From NCBI RefSeq assembly GCF_013409255.1, contig NZ_JACCAS010000001.1, forward strand, positions 248,001 to 312,000: a stretch of DNA of 64,000 nt. Direction: 5' to 3'. Position numbers and translations under genes: made by a program. The notes beneath the pieces were generated by a model. The model searched no databases. It was not told where the DNA came from and was given only the letters and a program-made list of their open reading frames with translations. This DNA comes from Paraburkholderia bryophila. GTDB taxonomy: Bacteria; Pseudomonadota; Gammaproteobacteria; Burkholderiales; Burkholderiaceae. Below are positions 33,955 to 41,738 of the stretch, piece by piece (the stretch's first letter is position 1; every line of letters starts with the position of its first letter).

Positions 33955-34737
33955 ATGAACAAGTCCACACTTGAAAACGTCAACGCCCGCAAACATGCCG
34001 GCAAGATCGCGCTCGTGACCGGCGGCAGCAGCGGTATCGGCCTTGCGGCCGCAATGCGTTTCGCGCAGGAAGGGGCGAAGGTTTTTATCACCGGCCGCCG
34101 TCAGGCCGAACTCGACGCCGCGGTCGAGCAGATCGGTCACGGCGCCGTGGCGATTCGCGCGGATATCGCGTCGGCCGCCGACCTCGACCGCATGTTCAGC
34201 ACGGTGCAGGCCGCGCATCAGCGGCTCGATATTCTGTTCGCGAATGCGGGCGGCGGCGAGTTTTCCCCGCTCGGCGCGATTACGGAGGAACAGTTCGACA
34301 AGTACTTCGATATCAACGTCAAAGGCACGTTGTTCACGGTGCAGAAAGCGCTGCCGCTGATGAAGCCGGGCAGTGCGATCGTGCTGACGGGCTCGATCAC
34401 GTCGATTCAGGGCGTGCCGGCCTTTGGCGTGTATGCCGCGACCAAGGCTGCGTTGCGTTCGTTTGCGCGGACGTGGGCGTCGGATCTGAAGGGGCGCGAT
34501 ATTCGCGTCAATGTGGTCGCGCCGGGTGTGGTGGTGACGCCCGCCTATAAAACCGAACTGAAGATGAGCGACGAGCAGATCGAGGGTTATCGGCAGCATG
34601 TCAGCGACACGACGCCGCTGGGCCGCGTCGGCGAAGCGGATGAGATCGCCAAGGCGGTGTCGTTTTTAGCTTCCGATGACGCGAGCTACATCACGGGGAT
34701 CGAGTTGTTCGTGGATGGCGGCATGGCGCAGGTGTAA
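33955..34737 (+). CDS. Short-chain dehydrogenase/reductase
   Basis: This 260-residue classical SDR shows VTGGSSGIGLAAA, NAGGGEF, the catalytic serine in LTGSITS and YAATK, and ends in TGIELFVDGGMAQV. The FITGRRQAEL segment after the second strand suggests NADP(H) preference. An AGGAG site precedes the ATG. Its partner is the divergent LysR gene, which probably regulates it. The substrate is unknown. Confidence 0.9.
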   Translation: MNKSTLENVNARKHAGKIALVTGGSSGIGLAAAMRFAQEGAKVFITGRRQAELDAAVEQIGHGAVAIRADIASAADLDRMFSTVQAAHQRLDILFANAGGGEFSPLGAITEEQFDKYFDINVKGTLFTVQKALPLMKPGSAIVLTGSITSIQGVPAFGVYAATKAALRSFARTWASDLKGRDIRVNVVAPGVVVTPAYKTELKMSDEQIEGYRQHVSDTTPLGRVGEADEIAKAVSFLASDDASYITGIELFVDGGMAQV

Positions 34738-34830
34738 GGCGATGGATGCGAACATCGGTCTCATGGTTTTTCGCCGCCGCGATGGCTAGCATGGGCGCCT
34801 GCTATCCATGCGCTAACGCGGAGCGTCAAG

Positions 34831-35862
34831 ATGTTCGATCTGGTTAATCCGGGTGCCGGAGGGTTCGGTGGACGGTTGGCGAATACGGCCTCGTACAGAA
34901 CACGATTCGCCACGGCGCGTGCAGGCGTTCTTGTCGCCTCGCTCCTGCACGCAAGCGGCGCTATGGCGTTCACCGGCTCGATCCGATTTCCGGGCAACGG
35001 AACGTCGCTGTCCAACCTCGCGTTTGCGCCGACGATCCGGGTTCCGAACTATCCATCGGTGGGACAGGTGTTGCAATCGGCGTCCCATGAGGTCGGCCTG
35101 GGCACACCGCAAGTTCTTTGCAGGATCTTCGAGACTGTCGCGGTGAACGGGACGTTGGCCTCCGGTTCCGACACGCTCTTCACGACCAATGTGCCCGGCC
35201 TGGGCGTGCGTTATTCAATCAAGCGTCAATCGAAAGGTCAGTTCAGGACCGCGCCTTATGCCACGGTTTTCTTTCCACCCGTCAGCCATGCCGCCGAGTA
35301 CCACATCATGGCCGAACTCGTGGTGACCGGTCCGCTCGTCGGCGGCACGCTGACGACGATTCCGAGCCTCACCGTCACCTTTGCCGGCCGCTGCTTCGAT
35401 ACGGTGAGCAGGACGCAGCACGTGACACCGGGCAGTATGTTCACGGCCGGTACATGCAGCGTCACGACCCGGGCGATTCAGGTTGCGTTGCCGCCGCGCG
35501 TGTCGCCGTCGAACCTGGCTAGTGTCGGCGCTGCGCCGTTTTCAATCGGGCTCAATTGCGCTGCGCCGGCGAGAGCCTATCTGTCGCTCGACGATGCATC
35601 GAACCCGGGTAACCGGTCGACGATCCTGAGCGCCGCCGCGGGTTCGACCGCGAAAGGCGTGGGGATGCAGATCATGTCGGAGTCGAGAGCGTTGTCGTTC
35701 GGCCCGCACGATCCGGACAGCGGCGACCTGAACGTTTCGTTCGTCGGAAAAATGAGAGCTGGGGAGAATCAGATTCCGTTGAGCGCGCGATACGTGCGCA
35801 CGGGGCCGGTGAGCGGCGGCACGGTGAAAGGGCTCGCGACGTTCACGATGTCGTATCAATAG
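34831..35862 (+). CDS. Orphan fimbrial-type (adhesin-like) secreted protein
   Basis: This 343-residue protein has a long N-terminal region ending in a hydrophobic signal (ARAGVLVASLLHASGAMA, cleavage after residue 46). The mature part starts FTGSIRFPGN. The C-terminal half resembles a chaperone-usher pilin domain (GAAPFSIGLNCAAPARAYLSLDD...), ending in GTVKGLATFTMSYQ, which looks like a donor-strand end. The N-terminal half may be a binding domain, as in tip adhesins. No usher or chaperone gene is in the window, so it would need machinery from elsewhere or be a relic. Confidence 0.7.
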   Translation: MFDLVNPGAGGFGGRLANTASYRTRFATARAGVLVASLLHASGAMAFTGSIRFPGNGTSLSNLAFAPTIRVPNYPSVGQVLQSASHEVGLGTPQVLCRIFETVAVNGTLASGSDTLFTTNVPGLGVRYSIKRQSKGQFRTAPYATVFFPPVSHAAEYHIMAELVVTGPLVGGTLTTIPSLTVTFAGRCFDTVSRTQHVTPGSMFTAGTCSVTTRAIQVALPPRVSPSNLASVGAAPFSIGLNCAAPARAYLSLDDASNPGNRSTILSAAAGSTAKGVGMQIMSESRALSFGPHDPDSGDLNVSFVGKMRAGENQIPLSARYVRTGPVSGGTVKGLATFTMSYQ

Positions 35863-35999
35863 CCTGCGTCGCACGCCACGCGGCGGGTTCGTATTCTCAA
35901 GCTGCTCGCCTCGCGCCGGGGCATTCATCGGTGAACCCACAACAGTCCCTTCCTGTCAGGTGGATTAATCCTGGACGTCGCCCGCTCTAGACTGCTCGT

Positions 36000-36101
36000 C
36001 TCCACCGGGAGTCGTGTCGATCCGGAGTTCGGGACGGTCTCTCGTCCAACAGGCACCCCGGTCTGTTGGATTTGCCCAGCGCCCCTGTCTGGGCTTTTTT
36101 T
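36000..36101 (+). ncRNA. Candidate small RNA with serial hairpins and intrinsic terminator
   Basis: The stretch has no plausible gene but shows consecutive stem-loops on the plus strand: CTCC/GGAG (36000-36011), GGACG/CGTCC (36032-36047), CCAACAG/CTGTTGG (36046-36069, sharing two bases with the previous stem) and GCCCAG/CTGGGC (36074-36094) followed by seven T. A possible -10 (TAGACT, 35988-35993) would start transcription near 36000; the -35 is weak. The loops of the last two hairpins are C-rich (GCACCCCGGT, CGCCCCTGT). It could instead be the structured 3' end of the fimbrial mRNA. I do not recognise the family. Confidence 0.45.
36074..36101 (+). terminator. Rho-independent terminator
   Basis: GCCCAG pairs with CTGGGC around a 9-base loop and is followed by TTTTTTT (36095-36101). 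It would end plus-strand transcription from the fimbrial gene or from the candidate small RNA. It reads only rightward, since no U-tract exists on the minus strand. Confidence 0.8.
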
Positions 36102-36147
36102 CCCTTTTTTCGCTCGCCCCGGATCCGATGCACTTCCTGATGGGTAT

Positions 36148-36897
36148 TCACCGCGACGCTGAAAACCATTTTCGCAGTATCTGCACGTCCGGGATGCGGA
36201 CATGTCGTCCCCTGGCCTCGATCAGATTCAGATTGTGGAGCCGGGTGAATGCACGGCTGACGGTCTCGAGTCGCAGTCCGACGAAATCCGCAATATCGGT
36301 TCGACTGACGGGCAGTGAAAACTCGGTGAAGTGCTGTTTGCGCGCGGCAAGCTGGTCCGAAAACCACAGGACGAATCCACCGACACGCCGTTCGGCATTC
36401 GTGCTTGCAGTGAACAGGAATGCTTCCTGCCGTTGCGTCATCACGCGTGCCACCAGACGATGAAACTGAACGCCGATGTTCCGATCCTGGGAGATACGCC
36501 GCAGCAGGTGGTTATAAGGAATGACACAAAAAACGGAGTTCTCGAGGGCGACGAGCGTGACCGTGTGCACGCCGGAGCCTACGCCGAGGAAACCCACGAG
36601 ATCGCCTCGCAGCGCAAGGGCGGCGGTTTGCCCGCGCCCGTCGCCGGGATACACCACGGCTTTCGAGGAACCGCTCGCAATGGCATATAGATGCGTGAAA
36701 GGGGTACCTTGTTCATAGAGAACTTTCCCTTGCTGGATCCGTCTCCTCTCGACGACGACGCCAGCGAGACTCGACACCTGAAGCGCGTCGAGACCGCTAC
36801 CGAGGCATAGCTCGCGGATTCCGCACTGCGCGCAATGATTTGGGATTTCGCCTGCGAAAGATTGCTTGCCACGGGCGATCAAGAGTTCATGGTCCAT
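36148..36897 (-). CDS. FNR-type oxygen-responsive Crp/Fnr regulator
   Basis: This 249-residue regulator has the full FNR pattern. The N-terminal C22-x2-C25-x5-C31 (HCAQCGIRELC) and a fourth cysteine in ENSVFCVIPY provide ligands for an oxygen-labile [4Fe-4S] cluster. The cNMP-like beta-barrel follows, and a C-terminal winged helix has the recognition helix LETVSR, matching the E-xx-SR of FNR that reads TTGAT half-sites. It should activate or repress genes at low oxygen. A TTGAC-TATA-GTCAA box lies 116 bp upstream, suggesting autoregulation or control of the plus-strand genes beyond. Confidence 0.93.
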   Translation of the reverse strand: MDHELLIARGKQSFAGEIPNHCAQCGIRELCLGSGLDALQVSSLAGVVVERRRIQQGKVLYEQGTPFTHLYAIASGSSKAVVYPGDGRGQTAALALRGDLVGFLGVGSGVHTVTLVALENSVFCVIPYNHLLRRISQDRNIGVQFHRLVARVMTQRQEAFLFTASTNAERRVGGFVLWFSDQLAARKQHFTEFSLPVSRTDIADFVGLRLETVSRAFTRLHNLNLIEARGRHVRIPDVQILRKWFSASR

Positions 36898-37012
36898 TGC
36901 TAATGAGTCTCGGGGAATCGGTGATGTCAGGTCGAGTGATCGGTCACGCTACGCCCCGTGCCCATCATATTCCGCAGTCGACGTCATGCTCTCACCGGCA
37001 CCGCTCAAGAAG

Positions 37013-37026
37013 TTGACTATAGTCAA
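37013..37026. promoter_or_regulatory. FNR-like box TTGAC-N4-GTCAA
   Basis: The 14-bp perfect palindrome differs from the FNR/Anr consensus TTGAT-N4-ATCAA only by a symmetric T-to-C change in each half. It lies 116 bp upstream of the FNR-type gene and upstream of plus-strand genes at 37161 and 37657. It is the likely target of that regulator. Confidence 0.6.
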
Positions 37027-37160
37027 ATGGAAGGGTTTGCCGCGTCGGCGTGCAGTAGGGCGTGACGATTCGAACGGGTATCGTGGTGGACCTGTGTCCA
37101 ATCTCGGCATGGCATCACTCAGATCAACTGAGTAATCGTCTGACAATTAAAATTGCCCCT

Positions 37161-37508
37161 ATGAACTGTTCAGTCGGCGTCGAGCTTCTCGGGTGTGATC
37201 GACCATGTTCGCGCGCGCGCTTACTCGACGATCGTTGTCTCAGACTGTTCGACGGGTGGTGCGAGAGGCGCGCGATCGTACCATTGCGTTATCTGATGAA
37301 CGCGTGGCCACTTGCGTGCGCATTCGATTCGGCAATCTGTCGAATTCGGGAGTCGTTAGATCAACTATTGAGCGATGACACCGCGGGGCTACTGGACGAC
37401 GAACGTGTGGCAATCAATCGGATTCTGAAGGGCGGATGCGACCGTGACGACGAATCGTGGTTGTGTCCGGACCTGTTTTTCTTAAGATATCGAACCGTCG
37501 GCCGATAA
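37161..37508 (+). CDS. Hypothetical protein
   Basis: A 115-residue frame (ATG 37161) reads as a soluble, slightly basic protein with seven cysteines in the first half and a helical second half (IRESLDQLLSDDTAGLLDDERVAINRILKGG). The pattern DDRCLRLFDGWCERRAIVPLRYLMNAWPL resembles small proteins I associate with Burkholderia genomes, but I cannot name a family. The ribosome-binding site is poor. It lies between the FNR-like box and the chemoreceptor gene. Confidence 0.4.
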   Translation: MNCSVGVELLGCDRPCSRARLLDDRCLRLFDGWCERRAIVPLRYLMNAWPLACAFDSAICRIRESLDQLLSDDTAGLLDDERVAINRILKGGCDRDDESWLCPDLFFLRYRTVGR

Positions 37509-37656
37509 AGAAGTGGAGAGGTGGACCTCTCCAATCTGGTGACATCCGGAATATTGATCTGGATTCCTACGGTCAATCGAACCTCTCTCTGTGTATCTGT
37601 CATGGGCCGTTGTCTGGTCTGCTAGTCGATGTCTTTTTGAATGGGTGCGTCAACGT

Positions 37657-39258
37657 ATGAAGTTGTCCTTTGTCCAGAAACTCTGGCTGCCGCTCGTGTT
37701 GAGTCTGCTGTCTCTTGCCGGTATGTCGATCTACAACGCCTACGAAGGGCGGGCGGCGCAACTGGAAGACCGCAAGCTGGACCTGGTCCACGCTTCCGAG
37801 ATTGCCCTGAGTGTCGTGAAGACATACGGTGAGGCGGCAGCCGCGGGGAAGTTGCCCGAGGCGGAAGCCAGAAAACAGGCAATGGATAAAATCCGGGCGA
37901 TCCGCTACGGCGACGAGGGCTACTTCGCGATCATCGACTCGCGAGCCACGGTGTTGATGCATCCCACGCGCCCGGAGATGGACGGCAAGGACGCGAGCAA
38001 TTACAGGGATCCGAACGGCATCTATGTCTTTCGAGCCGCAGTCGCTGCCATCAAGGGCGAGGGCAAGGGTTTCAACGAGTACGCGTTTCCGCGCCCCGGC
38101 GCCACGGGGGCGTCTCCGAAGATCTCCTACAACGCGATTTATCAGCCGTGGGACTGGATTCTCACGACCGGCGTCTATGTCGACGACATCGACGCGGCCT
38201 TCCGCTCGATGCTGTATCGGAGCCTCGGCACCCTGCTGGTGCTGGCGGCAATCTTGTCGGCCATCGTGGTAGTGCTCAATCGCAGCATCCTGCATGCATT
38301 GGGCGGCGAGCCCTCCTACGCCGCGGACATCGCGAACCAGATTGCCGGCAACGATTTGACCGCGGTGGTCAGGACCGCTTCAGACGACCGATCCAGCCTG
38401 CTATTTTCGATGAAGCGCATGCAGGAGCAACTTACGCACACCATCGGCACGATCAAGATTTCGGCCGATTCGATTGCGACTGCCGCACATCAGATTGCCG
38501 CAGGCAACCAGGACCTGTCGCAGCGAACCGAAGAGCAGGCCGCGTCGCTCGAACAGACGGCCGCCAGCATGGAGCAACTGACCGCCACGGTGAACCAGAA
38601 TGCGGATAACGCGGGTCAGGCCAATCAACTCGCGGCGCAGGCGGTGAAGGTGGCCGAGCATGGCGGGACCGTGGTGTCGCGTGTCGTCGAGACGATGGAC
38701 GGCATCAATGCCAGCTCCGACAAAATTGCCGATATTGTCGGCATGATCGAAAGCATTGCCTTCCAGACCAATATCCTTGCTTTGAACGCCGCGGTGGAGG
38801 CGGCGCGTGCCGGGGAACAAGGCCGGGGCTTTGCGGTGGTCGCCGCCGAGGTGCGCTCGCTCGCGCAGCGTTCTTCCACCGCGTCGAAAGAGATCAGGGA
38901 GCTGATTCACGACTCAGTCGAACGGGTGCGCACGGGGGCCGGCTACGCGCAGGAAGCCGGCGCGGCGATGGACCGGATCACGCTCGAGGTCAGGCGCGTG
39001 ACTGACATCATGAGTGAAATCGCCGCATCGTCGCAGGAGCAGCGAAAAGGTATCGGCGAGGTAAGTGAGGCGGTCACCCAGATCGATCAGGTCACGCAGC
39101 AGAACGCCGCACTGGTGGAAGAGGCCGCGGCGGCGGCCGGTTTGCTGGGAATTCAGGCCGACGACCTGAAGGCCGCGGTTTCCACGTTCCGGCTGGACGC
39201 ATCGCGCGCCGCCCGGCCCGTGCAGGCCGCAGACGCAGACGGCTGGACGGGCGGTTAG
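37657..39258 (+). CDS. Methyl-accepting chemotaxis protein with single Cache sensor
   Basis: This 533-residue receptor has TM1 near residues 8-28, a periplasmic sCache_2 domain (about 35-185, with YGDEGYFAIIDSRATVLMHP and the WDWILTTGVYVDDID end), TM2 near 190-212, HAMP, and a signalling domain. Its hairpin tip is IAFQTNILALNAAVEAARAG followed by GRGFAVVAAEVRSLAQRS. No CheR-docking pentapeptide is seen at the end. The ATG at 37657 was chosen because upstream codons are not membrane-signal-like. It is followed by a UUCG hairpin and the globin-EAL gene. Confidence 0.93.
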   Translation: MKLSFVQKLWLPLVLSLLSLAGMSIYNAYEGRAAQLEDRKLDLVHASEIALSVVKTYGEAAAAGKLPEAEARKQAMDKIRAIRYGDEGYFAIIDSRATVLMHPTRPEMDGKDASNYRDPNGIYVFRAAVAAIKGEGKGFNEYAFPRPGATGASPKISYNAIYQPWDWILTTGVYVDDIDAAFRSMLYRSLGTLLVLAAILSAIVVVLNRSILHALGGEPSYAADIANQIAGNDLTAVVRTASDDRSSLLFSMKRMQEQLTHTIGTIKISADSIATAAHQIAAGNQDLSQRTEEQAASLEQTAASMEQLTATVNQNADNAGQANQLAAQAVKVAEHGGTVVSRVVETMDGINASSDKIADIVGMIESIAFQTNILALNAAVEAARAGEQGRGFAVVAAEVRSLAQRSSTASKEIRELIHDSVERVRTGAGYAQEAGAAMDRITLEVRRVTDIMSEIAASSQEQRKGIGEVSEAVTQIDQVTQQNAALVEEAAAAAGLLGIQADDLKAAVSTFRLDASRAARPVQAADADGWTGG

Positions 39259-39274
39259 TTCTTGTCGGTGAACA

Positions 39275-39292
39275 CGGGACCTTCGGGTCCCG
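39275..39292 (+). promoter_or_regulatory. UUCG-capped hairpin after the chemoreceptor gene
   Basis: CGGGACC and GGTCCCG pair perfectly around TTCG closed by C-G, an extra-stable tetraloop. It lies 17 bases after the stop codon. There is no U-tract, so it probably stabilises the mRNA 3' end or pauses RNA polymerase instead of acting as a classical terminator. Confidence 0.5.
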
Positions 39293-39457
39293 ACGACCCC
39301 GCAATAATGGTCTGCCCGAGGTAACGGGCGAGTTGGCAGCGTTCGCCGCGAACGCCATCCACTACGTCTGCCCGGCCGTACGAGAGGCCGCCGGTCCGCG
39401 CGACGACGCGCTGCGCCCATCATCCAAGAACGCCCACCTGCCGGAGCTTGCACTGCC

Positions 39458-41626
39458 ATGTCGAATGACGCTTTCGAGGCGACGCCTGACAACGATCTCA
39501 TGGACGACGGTTCACATCTGTACAGCGAGGCATGGGCTGCGGCACTCGCGTCCTTGACGACGGTGCTCCAGCATCACGCCGTCGAGATCGTGAGTCGGTT
39601 CTACGACGGCCTGATCCGCCTGCCCAGGTCCACGACCACCCTTGCGACCCTGTCCGAACAGGAACTTCAGCACCTCAGAGCGCAGCAGATCCAGAATCTG
39701 TACGCGCTCGCGTCGCCGGACCTGACCTCGGTAGGGCATCGGTCGATGGCGTGGCGGGTCGGGCGCATCCATGCCATCGTGGGGCTGGAATGGGAAGACC
39801 TGGTGCGAAGCCGGGGCATCCTCTCGGCTGCGATTCACGGCAAAGTCGATACGATGCTGCACGGAAGAGCGCTGGCGGTACTCGGCCGACGGCTCACGCA
39901 GGATCTGGCCTGGCAGACGGAGGCTTACCAGCGCCTGCACGTTTCGCGTCAGGACGTATTGATGCGTGTGACCGCACTGGCATGGGAAGTAGAGAACTAT
40001 ACGGATCTGATCGGCCGGGTCGTGCAGATTCTCGGCGAGCACGACGAGGTTGCAGGATGCTCGGTTGGCCGCCCCGATGGGCAGGGAGTATTTCGTTTCG
40101 AGTCGGTCTCGGGCAAAACCATCGAGAGATATCTCGCCGAACTGGAGGGGTCAGCGGACCGGCCGATCGCGGACGGCGACCGTCCCCAGGGCCAGGGCCC
40201 CGCCGGGCGCGCCTGGCGCAGCGGAAACGTCGAGCGCAGCGTCAATGTCGCGACGGACCCCCTGATGGCGCCGTGGAAGAACGTGGCATTGCGCGAAGGC
40301 TTCCGCTCCAGTGTGGCCATTCCCCTGCGTCAACCCGGACATCCTCCCAAGGCCATTCTCTCGCTCTACAGCGCGTTTCCAGGCGGGTACTCGGCGGCGG
40401 ACCAGATAGCGTTCATCACGCCGTTGCAGACACTGCTTGGGCTTGCGATCGCGCGGATCGAGAGTCAGGAAGGGCGCACCCATGCGGTACCCTACGCGAC
40501 GCGGCAACACTGGGCGGCGCTGCTCAGATCGGATGCGCTGGAGATGCACTACCAACCGCTACTGGATCTCAAAACCGGGCAGATCACCAAGGTTGAGGCG
40601 TTAGCCCGTCTGCACGACGGCGCTCGGGTCCTGACGCCTGGGGAGTTTTTCCCGGCACTGTCCTCGGACGATTTCCTCGTGCTTTACGTGCGAGGGCTTG
40701 CGCAAGTCCTGTCACAGCGCAATCGCTGGCTGCAAGGTGGCGTCGAGTTGAAAGTGTCGGTGAATCTGCCGTCCAGTGCGCTGGGCGATAACCGCTATTT
40801 CGAAGCCACCCGTGAGGCATTGACCGACCATGCCTGCCGTCCGGACACGCTGACCCTGGAAATTCTCGAAACGGATGCACTGCCAGCCGGCACGGACGTC
40901 CGCAATGAACTCGCGAAATTCAAGCTACTCGGCGTCAATCTGGCCGAAGACGATCTCGGTTCCGGGCACAGCAGCCTCATCCGGCTGCGCGAGTTGCCCT
41001 TCGACTGGATCAAGATCGATCGAAGTATCGTGAGCGGGGTGAGCGAGGACGCCTCGAACGTGCTGCGGTTTGTTTACCAGTTGACGAGACTCGGCCGCTC
41101 GCTCGGTAAATCGGTTGTCGTGGAAGGGATCGAAGATGCGGGGATGCTCGAAGCCATCGTGATTCTCGGCGCCGACGTCGCGCAGGGCTACGCGATCGCT
41201 CGCCCAATGCCGGCGTTGCAGTTGATGGCATGGGTGAGCAACAGCCAGCCCCGCTTGCCCTATCCGTTCGAGGCGAGAAGTACCTTGGGTAAGCTGGCCA
41301 CACTGCTGATCTGGGAAGAGCGGTTGCATCTGATCTGCGAGGATCCGCGCGCTTTCGGCTGGCTGTCGGACATCATGACGATGTCGGTCAAGGTCGGCGC
41401 CGTTGCGCCGACTGCGCCGGCGCCGCTCGACTCGGCCTGCCAGGTGTGCCCGTTCTCCCGGTTCTTCAGCGAAACGGACTCCATTCTGCCCGAGGGACTG
41501 TCCGATCCGGCGGCGCAGCGAGCCCTGATCGCGGCGGCGGTGAGTGATGGGCAGGATAGCGTGGCTTACCGATCGGCACGCGCGCGGCTGGTGACGGCGA
41601 TCATGAGCGAGGCGGTCCAGCATTGA
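39458..41626 (+). CDS. Globin-coupled c-di-GMP phosphodiesterase (globin-GAF-EAL plus Cys-containing tail)
   Basis: This 722-residue soluble protein begins with a globin-sensor-like helical domain (about 20-165) with a candidate proximal histidine at 105 in RVGRIHAIVGLEW. A GAF domain follows (about 185-335), then an EAL domain (about 345-595). Catalytic elements are present: VEALARL, VNLPSSAL, LEILETDA, DDLGSGHSSL, DWIKIDRS, VVEGIEDAG and QGYAIARP. An active phosphodiesterase controlled by haem-bound oxygen is likely. The last 120 residues form an additional domain with CQVCPFSRFF. The haem assignment is inferred from pattern, not shown. Confidence 0.85.
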   Translation: MSNDAFEATPDNDLMDDGSHLYSEAWAAALASLTTVLQHHAVEIVSRFYDGLIRLPRSTTTLATLSEQELQHLRAQQIQNLYALASPDLTSVGHRSMAWRVGRIHAIVGLEWEDLVRSRGILSAAIHGKVDTMLHGRALAVLGRRLTQDLAWQTEAYQRLHVSRQDVLMRVTALAWEVENYTDLIGRVVQILGEHDEVAGCSVGRPDGQGVFRFESVSGKTIERYLAELEGSADRPIADGDRPQGQGPAGRAWRSGNVERSVNVATDPLMAPWKNVALREGFRSSVAIPLRQPGHPPKAILSLYSAFPGGYSAADQIAFITPLQTLLGLAIARIESQEGRTHAVPYATRQHWAALLRSDALEMHYQPLLDLKTGQITKVEALARLHDGARVLTPGEFFPALSSDDFLVLYVRGLAQVLSQRNRWLQGGVELKVSVNLPSSALGDNRYFEATREALTDHACRPDTLTLEILETDALPAGTDVRNELAKFKLLGVNLAEDDLGSGHSSLIRLRELPFDWIKIDRSIVSGVSEDASNVLRFVYQLTRLGRSLGKSVVVEGIEDAGMLEAIVILGADVAQGYAIARPMPALQLMAWVSNSQPRLPYPFEARSTLGKLATLLIWEERLHLICEDPRAFGWLSDIMTMSVKVGAVAPTAPAPLDSACQVCPFSRFFSETDSILPEGLSDPAAQRALIAAAVSDGQDSVAYRSARARLVTAIMSEAVQH

Positions 41627-41738
41627 GCACCATCTCTCCCGGAAGGCGGCGGCCAACCGCGAGAAACGATCGCTTGAGTTTGCGCCGCTTCGCGGTCTCC
41701 CCTTTCGTCCAGACGAGTGAATTCTCCGGTACGTTTCC

